The notes below the pieces were generated by a model. It ran no database searches. It was not told the origin of the DNA and worked only from the letters and a program-made list of their open reading frames with translations. A program made the translations under genes and the position numbers. DNA of 64,000 bases from Paenibacillus sp. LS1 (GTDB lineage Bacteria > Bacillota > Bacilli > Paenibacillales > Paenibacillaceae), in contig NZ_JAPDOE010000008.1 of assembly GCF_026013365.1 (NCBI RefSeq), positions 124,001 to 188,000 of the forward strand. The letters are read 5' to 3'. Shown piece by piece: positions 44,371 to 51,110 of the stretch (position 1 is its first letter; the number at the start of each line of letters is the position of its first letter).

Positions 44371-44467
44371 TTTTCAAAATGGGGATTACCGATTATAATA
44401 ATCACGTAAGCCCTTTCATATGTCTATCTTATTGGAGCCCTTCGCTTAGCGAAAGGCTCACTTTTTT
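44371..44467 (+). ncRNA. Putative small RNA with its own promoter and terminator
   Basis: TTTTCA at 44371, a 17-base spacer and TATAAT at 44394-44399 form a promoter; a cre-like sequence AAAGCGTTTTCA overlaps its -35. GAGCC-CTTCGC-TTA-GCGAA-GGCTC and six T residues end transcription at about 44467. The product would be about 60 bases. No gene lies between, and no upstream gene needs this terminator. An alternative pairing of GCCCTTTC (44410) with GAAAGGC (44451) is possible. Confidence 0.4.
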
Positions 44468-44581
44468 GTTCTTTTTGGGTTAAAATGCAGATGGAATGTG
44501 AATCCTGGCTTAATTGTATACAGAGCTGTAAGTATTGGTATAACAGGAAAAATCACGTTTGGTCTCCAGCTTGGGTGAAAG

Positions 44582-44619
44582 TTGACAAACATAACTGTTA
44601 TTCATATAATGACAGTTAT
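44582..44619 (+). promoter_or_regulatory. Consensus promoter and operator of the Rrf2 gene
   Basis: TTGACA (44582-44587), a 17-base spacer and TATAAT (44605-44610). The inverted repeat ATAACTGT (44591-44598) / ACAGTTAT (44612-44619) brackets the -10, and ATAACTGTTAT is itself a palindrome. A consensus promoter covered by an operator suggests tight autorepression. Confidence 0.8.
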
Positions 44620-44672
44620 ACTTACCTTGGGTTGAAGTTCATCGGTGTTGTATACCGGGAAGGGAGTAAGTT

Positions 44673-45137
44673 ATGAACAGCGAATTTACCATAGCGGTGC
44701 ATTGTCTTGTTTTTTTATCGATGAGAGATGAGTGTATGGCCAATAGTGAGGATTTGTCCCAAAGTGTGGGTACGCACCCGGCCAGAGTCCGTAAGGTACT
44801 TAGTGTTCTGCGCAAGCATGGTTACCTGACAACCAAGGAAGGTGCTCATGGTGGGTACTTGCTTAGCCGTCCAAGTGAAGAGATCAAGCTTGGAGAATTG
44901 TACAGACTGGTAGCTGGTGGTTCGCTCGGTCCGAACTGGTGCTCAGGGGAGTCTGGTTCATCGTGCGTGGTATCTTCCAATATGCAGGATGTGATGGGGA
45001 ACATTTATAACGGAGGCGAAGAGGCGCTCAGCGCTTATTTTGACCGTATATCTATCCAGGATGTGAAGCAGCGTATAGGTCATGGGGAAGAATGCACTTT
45101 GTCGTTGAATGGATTGCATACGAATGAGAAGTCCTGA
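44673..45137 (+). CDS. Rrf2 family transcriptional regulator
   Basis: A 154-residue winged-helix regulator: FTIAVHCLVFLSMRDECMANSEDLSQSVGTHPARVRKVLSVLRKHGYLTTKEGAHGGYLLSRP is the Rrf2 DNA-binding half (quoted in outline). It has two cysteines (WCSGES, SSCVV) in the C-terminal half, but not the three-cysteine cluster motif of IscR/NsrR, so it is closer to the YwnA type that may sense redox or thiol stress. GAAGGGAGT lies before ATG. The nitroreductase gene follows after 262 bases and is a plausible target. Confidence 0.88.
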   Translation: MNSEFTIAVHCLVFLSMRDECMANSEDLSQSVGTHPARVRKVLSVLRKHGYLTTKEGAHGGYLLSRPSEEIKLGELYRLVAGGSLGPNWCSGESGSSCVVSSNMQDVMGNIYNGGEEALSAYFDRISIQDVKQRIGHGEECTLSLNGLHTNEKS

Positions 45138-45399
45138 CGATTCCACAACCAATGGTCCTTCATGATATGGCCTTGGTTTAGTCAGGCAGGGTGGGCAGGT
45201 TATGGCATGGGCGTATGCTCCGGTGAAAGATCAATTGATGGTTCCAGGCGATTCCGGGCATAACGTGAACACAGATGGGGAGAGATCGTCTGCGCTGATG
45301 TTATTTTCGGAAGGTAAGTACTTGGTGGAGTTAACTTCAAGATTGCCTTGCGAACGTAAAAGAAGAACAAACAAAAAAAGAGTTTGGGGAGTGGAACAC

Positions 45400-46026
45400 A
45401 TGTCAGGCATTGAAAAAAATGAAACACTTCGCGTCATTAGCGAACGCCATGCTGTCAAAAAGTACGAAAAAGGTTTTGTATTGCCTGAAGCTGATCTGAA
45501 TGCGATCTTGACAGCGGCTTCTGAAGCACCATCTTCATGGAACCTGCAACACTGGAGATTCCTCGTGATTGAATCCGAAGCAGACAAAGCGAAATTGTTG
45601 CCAGTTGCTTACGGCCAAAGTCAAATCACAGATAGTTCAGTTACGATTGCTGTTCTTGGTGATCTGGAAGCGAACCGTAACACGGTAATCTACGATCAAG
45701 CTGTTGAAGCAGGTGCATTGACTGCTGAGATTCGTGACGCATTGGTTGGACAGATCAACGGTGCTTACCAAAGCGCGCAAACAGCTCGCGATGAAGCGAT
45801 CCGTAACGCATCCTTTGCTTCCCAGAACATTATGCTTGCTGCACGTTCCCTGGGTTACGACACTTGCCCAATCGGTGGATACAATCCACAACAACTGATC
45901 GAAACATTCAACATTCCTGCACGTTTCGTGCCAACGTTGTTGATCACTGTAGGTAAAGCTGCACAGCCAGCCCACCCGTCAGGACGTTTCTCATTGTCCG
46001 AGGTTGTTGTTAAGGGTTCTTTCTAA
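45400..46026 (+). CDS. Nitroreductase family FMN-dependent protein
   Basis: The frame is open from 45202, but ATG 45400 is chosen: TTGGGGAGTGG lies about 10 bases upstream, and the sequence from MSGIEKNETLRVISERHAVKKYEKG is where family similarity begins (RHAVKKY replaces the common RRSVRKF). The 208-residue protein has the SEAPSSWNLQHWRFLVIES FMN-binding block and the GYDTCPIGGYNPQQL motif. It probably reduces nitro compounds, quinones or flavins with NAD(P)H. It lies behind the Rrf2 regulator and ends at a strong terminator. Confidence 0.9.
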   Translation: MSGIEKNETLRVISERHAVKKYEKGFVLPEADLNAILTAASEAPSSWNLQHWRFLVIESEADKAKLLPVAYGQSQITDSSVTIAVLGDLEANRNTVIYDQAVEAGALTAEIRDALVGQINGAYQSAQTARDEAIRNASFASQNIMLAARSLGYDTCPIGGYNPQQLIETFNIPARFVPTLLITVGKAAQPAHPSGRFSLSEVVVKGSF

Positions 46027-46069
46027 GTTAAAAGTACATCTGATGATTGCATCAGTGATATAGGTATAC

Positions 46070-46112
46070 AAACAGCCGCACTTTCCTGTTGAGGGAAGGT
46101 GCGGCTGTTTGG
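46070..46112. terminator. Bidirectional terminator
   Basis: AAACAGCCGCAC and GTGCGGCTGTTT are perfect 12-base arms with an inner TTCC/GGAA. It ends the nitroreductase gene and may also serve the convergent SLH gene. Confidence 0.85.
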
Positions 46113-46181
46113 CATATTGGAGTTTGTGCGGAAAAGGCCATTCATTGGGACTCCAATAGATCGGATTCCACCATGGAATGA

Positions 46182-46865
46182 TTACTTCTCAGGTGTTTCA
46201 GGGATTTGCGGAGCATGGAATGATTCCAGATACTCGATTGCGTTATACATCATAACAGCTGCTTCGGCACGGGTAATCGTTTGTTTGGGATGGAAGTTGC
46301 CATCGGCATCCAGTGCATTAATTTTGAGAACGAGTGAACGTTGAATAGCACCTTGATACTCAGGGGTAAGTTCCTGTTCGTCGGCAATGTCCACAGGTTT
46401 GATTTTAATCATCGGCAGATCGCCTTTGGCCTCGATGCCTTGCATCAGGAACAACGTGTATTGTTCACGAGTGAGCGCTTTGGATGGATCGATATCCTGT
46501 GACATTTGAATTCCATTAAATTGGGCGCGGATAAATGCATCACTGTACCATACGCCATCTTTTACATTAGAGAAGTAGTCACTTGGCAACGGCTGTTTGA
46601 TAAAACGAATCGTGTCCAGATTCAGATTCAGTCCATCTGCAATCAGTTGAATGCCCTGAGAGGTATTTAACTCCAGTTCAGGCTTGAACAAGCTGCCGCT
46701 CACGCCTTTGATGAATCCATCCTGATGGAGAGATTCAATTTTGTCTGCTCCTGCAATACCTTGAATATCCGTGAATTGGGCCTGCGCAGCGTGGATTGGA
46801 ACTGCACTTAGAGAAAGCGTGAGCAGAGCTCCCGCAGTTAATGTAGCAAGAATATTTTTCTTCAT
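46182..46865 (-). CDS. Secreted S-layer homology domain protein
   Basis: A 227-residue exported protein. The signal peptide is KKNILATLTAGALLTLSLSAVPIHA with cleavage after AQA or HAA. The mature part consists of about three degenerate SLH-type modules: FTDIQGIAGADKIESLHQDGFIKGVSGSLFKPE, then YSDAFIRAQFNGIQMSQDIDPSKALTREQ, and GNFHPKQTITRAEAAVMMYNAIEYL (outline). SLH modules bind pyruvylated wall polysaccharide, but the modules here are weak. No other domain is present, so it may be a wall-associated accessory protein. Confidence 0.82.
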   Translation of the reverse strand: MKKNILATLTAGALLTLSLSAVPIHAAQAQFTDIQGIAGADKIESLHQDGFIKGVSGSLFKPELELNTSQGIQLIADGLNLNLDTIRFIKQPLPSDYFSNVKDGVWYSDAFIRAQFNGIQMSQDIDPSKALTREQYTLFLMQGIEAKGDLPMIKIKPVDIADEQELTPEYQGAIQRSLVLKINALDADGNFHPKQTITRAEAAVMMYNAIEYLESFHAPQIPETPEK

Positions 46866-47023
46866 TTCGAATTCGCCTCACTTTTCCAGGAATGATCCCT
46901 TTATATAAAAGTTATTTGCCCCTATAGACGACCCTTCTGTTCAAAAGGTTGCTGTAATTTCCCAATAGAATGGACGACAACAATTTTGAAAGAGGTAAGT
47001 GAAGCACTGTGAAGGCACTGCCT

Positions 47024-47884
47024 CTAACCTTTGGATTTATTTCGATAATCCGTGGGGGAACGGCCCATCATTTTGCTAAACAGACGGGAGAAGTAGTACG
47101 GGTCCTTGAATCCAAGCTCGGAACTGATCTGCTTGACGGTCCAATCGGTAAAATCCAGATAGCGGCAGGAATGCTGGATCTTAAGCCGCAGGAAATAATC
47201 GATGGGTGAATGCCCGGTAGCTTGTTTGAACAACTGAGAGTAATGGGGGACAGACAGCCGGGCGTGTGCTGCCAGTTCCTTAAGGGTGATTCCGTTCTCC
47301 AGGTGCTCCAGCATATATTGAACAGATTGTTCAGCCGCACGTTTACTGCTCACGACCCCACCATCTGTCCCTGTCGTCTCCGGTCCATAAGCGAGCATAC
47401 CAAGCATATAACTGATAATCTGGGAGGCATATGTCATCGTCTGCATGGAGTAACCCGTCTCTAACGCGCCGTAACATTCATGAAAAAGCTCTAGCCATTT
47501 TTGAGCCTTGGCCGGTGGCATGGTAGTAATATGATGGGCTAACAAGGGTTCTATGTAGGATAAAGCGTGTTGCCCGCGCAGATGAATCCAGAAGATGCTC
47601 CATGGTTCTGCTGCGTTGGCTCCGTACACATGAGGAACATGTGCAGGCAATATGACGAGATTTCCCGGGCGGACATCATATGTCTTGCCGCCATCCATCG
47701 TATACCAGCCTGTGCCTTGGGCACAGTACATCAGAATGTGTGATTCACAACCATCGGGACGGTCACGGTAATGATGTTCTGCTTCGTGAAAGTAACCGAT
47801 ATCGGTAACGTATAACCCGGACGTGACTGGAGAAGCTGCAGTTTCTTGCAGCAGCGGGTCCGGAAGTACAATGAGTTTTTGCAT
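47024..47884 (-). CDS. AraC family transcriptional regulator with cupin sensor
   Basis: A regulator with an N-terminal AraC-binding cupin (MYCAQGTGWYTMDGGKTYDVRPGNLVILPAHVPHVYGA) and two C-terminal HTH units (LKELAAHARLSVPHYSQLFKQATGHSPIDYFLRLKI; VKQISSELGFKDPYYFSRLFSKMMGRSPTDYR), given in outline. The frame is open to 47971; starts at 47935 (MRPNNRPP) and 47884 (MQKLIVLP) are possible, neither with a good ribosome binding site. 47884 gives the family-typical 287 residues. Such regulators usually sense a sugar; the target may be the divergent lactonase gene. Confidence 0.88.
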   Translation of the reverse strand: MQKLIVLPDPLLQETAASPVTSGLYVTDIGYFHEAEHHYRDRPDGCESHILMYCAQGTGWYTMDGGKTYDVRPGNLVILPAHVPHVYGANAAEPWSIFWIHLRGQHALSYIEPLLAHHITTMPPAKAQKWLELFHECYGALETGYSMQTMTYASQIISYMLGMLAYGPETTGTDGGVVSSKRAAEQSVQYMLEHLENGITLKELAAHARLSVPHYSQLFKQATGHSPIDYFLRLKIQHSCRYLDFTDWTVKQISSELGFKDPYYFSRLFSKMMGRSPTDYRNKSKG

Positions 47885-48118
47885 ACGAAATCCGTCAGAT
47901 TTACGCTGTAGGGGTGGTCTGTTGTTAGGTCTCATACTTTGTATTATGGTGAGAGGGGATAAGCGAGTCAATGACAGATATGAGAGCGCTCACTGGGGTT
48001 ATACTCGATTTAGAAAGCCACGTTACAGGAAGTGAAGCAGTTGCTCGTGAATTGGGTAAGTACATACCAGTGGGAAGAATCAGACCAATGAATATATAGG
48101 ATAAGGGAGAGATTAGAT

Positions 48119-49174
48119 ATGGAAACAGTCACAAACCAGGAAACGCTTTTCTATACAGGCACGTATGCTTCAGCAGATGAACCAGGAATATTCCTATGTG
48201 CGTTGAATGCGGATACAGGAGAGATGCGAATCGTCAATCAGATGGAGGGCGTGAGCAACCCTTCATATCTGGCGCTATGTCCGGATGGGAATTGTCTGTA
48301 TGTGGCGAGTGAGACGGAAGAGGGAGAAGTGCTGGTCTATCGCAGAGATGCGGCAACGAGTGAGCTGCACCTGATGGATCGAAAGCAGACCAGAGGGGCT
48401 TCTCCATGTTATGTGTCTGTCTCCAAGGATGGTCAGTGGGTGTTCTCATCCAACTATAGCAGTGGCAGTGTCAATGTATTCCCGGTAGGCGATCAGGGGA
48501 CGCTCGGTGAGATGAGTGCATGGGTGGAGCACACGGGAAGTGGAATCAACGAAGAACGCCAGGAAGGGCCGCATGCGCACTCCATCCAGCCAGATCCGTC
48601 TGGACAGTATGCTGTCGTATGTGACCTCGGTCTGGATCAGATCATTGTGTATCGGTTGGAAGAGGGACGTCTGGTTACCCATCGTGAGACGGATCAGCGA
48701 CCAGGCGCAGGGCCAAGGCATCTTGTGTTCCATCCCAACTCGAAGTGGGCTTATGTAATCAATGAATTGGACAACACGGTTACGGCATTCCTGTACGATG
48801 AGCGTAGAGGGGAATTCACTGCGGTGCAGCACATTTCTACACTTCCAGAGGGGCATAAAGGAGAGGGTACGGCTGCGGACATCCGTGTATCTCCATGTGG
48901 TCGTTTCCTGTATGCATCCAATCGGGGAGATGACAGCATCGTGCTCTATCATATTGATCAGGAGAGCGGTGAGTTGGAAGCGGTAGAATGGACGTCCACC
49001 ATTGGGCAGACACCGCGTAACTTCAATATTTTGCCGGGCGGGATTCTATTGGTGGCGAATCAGGACAGCAATAACCTCGTAAGTTTCCAGATCAGTGAAG
49101 AAGACGGACGTCTGACGCATAACGGGTTCAAGCTGGAACTGCCTCGTCCGGTATGTATTGCGCCTGTGGTATAA
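48119..49174 (+). CDS. Lactonase family protein (6-phosphogluconolactonase-like, seven-bladed propeller)
   Basis: A 351-residue cytoplasmic beta-propeller of the Pgl/YkgB family. Repeated blade motifs are visible: FYTGTYASADEPGIFLCALN, VSNPSYLALCPDGNCLYVASE, GPHAHSIQPDPSGQYAVVCDLG, GAGPRHLVFHPNSKWAYVINEL, AADIRVSPCGRFLYASNRG. The GPRH and HxHS residues typical of the active-site face are present. It likely hydrolyses 6-phosphogluconolactone or a related sugar lactone. It is transcribed divergently from the AraC regulator. Confidence 0.9.
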   Translation: METVTNQETLFYTGTYASADEPGIFLCALNADTGEMRIVNQMEGVSNPSYLALCPDGNCLYVASETEEGEVLVYRRDAATSELHLMDRKQTRGASPCYVSVSKDGQWVFSSNYSSGSVNVFPVGDQGTLGEMSAWVEHTGSGINEERQEGPHAHSIQPDPSGQYAVVCDLGLDQIIVYRLEEGRLVTHRETDQRPGAGPRHLVFHPNSKWAYVINELDNTVTAFLYDERRGEFTAVQHISTLPEGHKGEGTAADIRVSPCGRFLYASNRGDDSIVLYHIDQESGELEAVEWTSTIGQTPRNFNILPGGILLVANQDSNNLVSFQISEEDGRLTHNGFKLELPRPVCIAPVV

Positions 49175-49226
49175 GTTGTAATACGGTGAAGTAAACATGG
49201 AATATTACATCTGAAAAGTGGTCTAT

Positions 49227-49271
49227 AAGCTGTGAAATCATGAGGAAACACATGGTTTTACAGCTTTTTTT
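49227..49271 (+). terminator. Rho-independent terminator after the lactonase gene
   Basis: AAGCTGTGAAATCATG ... CATGGTTTTACAGCTT with one mismatch pair, followed by six T residues. Confidence 0.85.
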
Positions 49272-49307
49272 AGTCTTTTTATACAATTAACTTGAAAATA
49301 GTGGCAA

Positions 49308-49370
49308 TTATCACATTTTTTTATTGACCATTGTTCGAACGTTCATTATGATCAGAATATATGGTGATAA
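49308..49370 (+). promoter_or_regulatory. Promoter and candidate operators of the RRNPP receptor gene
   Basis: TTGACC (49324-49329), a 17-base spacer and TATGAT (49347-49352). The spacer contains overlapping palindromes GTTCGAAC (49333-49340) and GAACGTTC (49337-49344). The whole promoter is flanked by TTATCAC (49308-49314) and GTGATAA (49364-49370), a 7-base inverted repeat with a 49-base gap. Either could bind the receptor; AimR-type receptors are known to bind spaced inverted repeats. Confidence 0.6.
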
Positions 49371-49410
49371 AACCTAAAATCTGGATGTTGCACGAAGGGT
49401 GGTGCTTTCC

Positions 49411-50805
49411 TTGGAACCTGCAAATTCAATTCGGGAGCAATTAACCCAGTTTATTGATAAGAACAGCATGACGCTCTCCCGATTCTCGGAAGTATCTGGC
49501 ATGAATACAGGAACAATTAGTCGTATTTTACATGGGAATCGTCCCATATCCGTGAGTCAATTGATTGCGATCTCATCAGGAATGGGCGTGGCAGCAGATC
49601 ATTTTTTTGCCGACTATGTGGAAGAGTGTTTCGCTTATTCCGTATCCATGCGGCGGATCAGACCGTTTATTCTCCGAAGTGCGGAGCTGAATAGGCTGGA
49701 CTGCATTGAGCAGATTCTTCATCGGCTATTGGACGACCTGGATTATGCGACAGAACTATTTGAGATGGCAGAACAGTTATTTGAACGAAATCAGCGGTCT
49801 GCGGCGGCATTGTTATATAAGAGTGTGAGTGAAGTCGAGAAATATCAGCATTCCGAACGACTTGCGATGTGTCACTATCGGTTGTTTTTAATTGCACAAG
49901 GAGAAAACTTGGAGGAAAATCTAAGGACGGCTATCTTGTTCGAGCCCTATGTTGACCGGTTGGATGAAGGATACCAATTGGATGCGTTGAAACATTTGAT
50001 TCATGTGTTTATGGCAGTTCATAAATGGATCAAGGTTAGTGAGCTTTCTCACAAAATGCTGCTCTTAGCCCAGATACAGTATGAGGCAAGTAACAACCGT
50101 AAACGTAAGAATCAGGAGATGAAACGGACAGAGCGACCACTGTACTTTTATATATTGTACTCCTGGTTGATCCAATCCACAGTATATGAGGAGCACAGGG
50201 ACTATGTCCGAGCACTCGACTTTGTGAAGTTATATGCTGACGGACAAAGATGGGTGAAAGAGGACGATGAAGAATCCCGTCGTATATTGAAGCAGTTTGA
50301 AGAGTGGGCTGTGGCTAATACGTATCTCTATCGTTTAATGTCTGGCGAAGTTGAAGTCATTCCCGATTATGCAGACTATATTGAGGGACGTAAAGACGAA
50401 ATCTTCATGGCCCTTCGATATATAGTACAAGCTGCAAATAAATTTGGCGTAAACATTGATCACATTTTAGATCGTTTCTCTGACTATATCCCCTTACGCA
50501 CATACAAGACTGAATTTGGGGAGTACAATCATTCAATTATGGGTGAGACTTACGCACAGTTTTTAAGTGATTTAGGAGTATATAGTCTTACAAAACATCG
50601 TCATGATGCAATTAATCTAATTTTGGAAGGTTTGCATTTTTCAGTTAAAATAAATAGTGATAGGAATATTATTACGTGCATGACCCTGTTTGAGCAATAC
50701 AGGGATCGGGCCGATTCAGTTGCAAAACAAAAATTCAAATTATTATCAAGCGAGGTGCAGCGGATCAATGCAGAAAAAAGTGTCGCTTTTGTTGATTCTG
50801 TGTAG
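49411..50805 (+). CDS. RRNPP-type peptide receptor/transcription regulator (AloR-like)
   Basis: In-frame GTG codons at 49399 and 49402 lie inside the ribosome binding site GAAGGGTGG; TTG 49411 is the best-placed start, giving 464 residues. Residues ~8-66 form a Xre-type HTH (TLSRFSEVSGMNTGTISRILHGNRPISVSQLIAI in outline). The rest is all-helical TPR-like repeats, the layout of RRNPP receptors (Rap, NprR, PlcR, AimR). A pro-peptide gene overlaps its 3' end by 38 bases, as in rap-phr pairs. The receptor should bind DNA, with binding altered by the re-imported mature peptide. It resembles the Alo receptors described in Paenibacillus polymyxa. Confidence 0.85.
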   Translation: MEPANSIREQLTQFIDKNSMTLSRFSEVSGMNTGTISRILHGNRPISVSQLIAISSGMGVAADHFFADYVEECFAYSVSMRRIRPFILRSAELNRLDCIEQILHRLLDDLDYATELFEMAEQLFERNQRSAAALLYKSVSEVEKYQHSERLAMCHYRLFLIAQGENLEENLRTAILFEPYVDRLDEGYQLDALKHLIHVFMAVHKWIKVSELSHKMLLLAQIQYEASNNRKRKNQEMKRTERPLYFYILYSWLIQSTVYEEHRDYVRALDFVKLYADGQRWVKEDDEESRRILKQFEEWAVANTYLYRLMSGEVEVIPDYADYIEGRKDEIFMALRYIVQAANKFGVNIDHILDRFSDYIPLRTYKTEFGEYNHSIMGETYAQFLSDLGVYSLTKHRHDAINLILEGLHFSVKINSDRNIITCMTLFEQYRDRADSVAKQKFKLLSSEVQRINAEKSVAFVDSV

Positions 50806-50869
50806 TGTTTTAATCGTGATGAACCCTATAATCTATACTTTGATGGGACATGGAGCGGGTGGCGGCTGA
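50768..50869 (+). CDS. Pro-peptide of the signalling system (AloP/Phr-like), 33 residues
   Basis: A 33-residue frame starting at ATG 50768, in a different frame from the receptor and overlapping its last 38 bases. GAGGTG at 50752-50757 is 10 bases upstream. The product begins MQKKVSLLLILCSVLIVMN, a lysine-led hydrophobic export signal, then PIIYTL and the glycine-rich tail MGHGAGGG. This matches communication pro-peptides: export signal plus a C-terminal five- to eight-residue signal. The mature peptide is likely taken from the last residues (for example HGAGGG or GHGAGG). A terminator follows 40 bases later. Confidence 0.8.
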   Translation: MQKKVSLLLILCSVLIVMNPIIYTLMGHGAGGG

Positions 50870-50909
50870 TTGTAGTAGTAAATGAAAATCGTGTATTCAA
50901 GGGGTTTAA

Positions 50910-50947
50910 ACAGCATTCTCAAATTAATTGAGAGTGCTGTTTTTTTA
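50910..50947 (+). terminator. Terminator of the receptor/pro-peptide unit
   Basis: ACAGCATTCTCAA-ATTAA-TTGAGAGTGCTGT (one T-G pair) followed by seven T residues. Confidence 0.92.
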
Positions 50948-51037
50948 TATAGAATATATAATCTACATCATATTTTTCTGTTAATTACTAAATTAGACCT
51001 ATAGATGGAATTATATGTTTAATTTAAAATGAATATA

Positions 51038-51051
51038 TTAAAGCGCTTACA
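51038..51051 (+). promoter_or_regulatory. CcpA cre-like site upstream of the pectin lyase
   Basis: TTAAAGCGCTTACA matches the consensus TGWAARCGYTWNCW at 13 of 14 positions (second base T instead of G). It lies 60 bases before the lyase start, so glucose repression is likely. Confidence 0.65.
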
Positions 51052-51110
51052 TATAAGATGGCGCTACAAGGGCATCGGGCTTACCAATACAATTGGGGAG
51101 GCAATTGTTT

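Noticed and set aside
44485-44676. 63-codon frame MQMECESWLNC...
   Set aside because: It covers the consensus promoter and operator of the Rrf2 gene and has no ribosome binding site.
45202-45399. 66-codon N-terminal extension of the nitroreductase
   Set aside because: Family similarity begins at ATG 45400, which has its own ribosome binding site; the extension lacks one.
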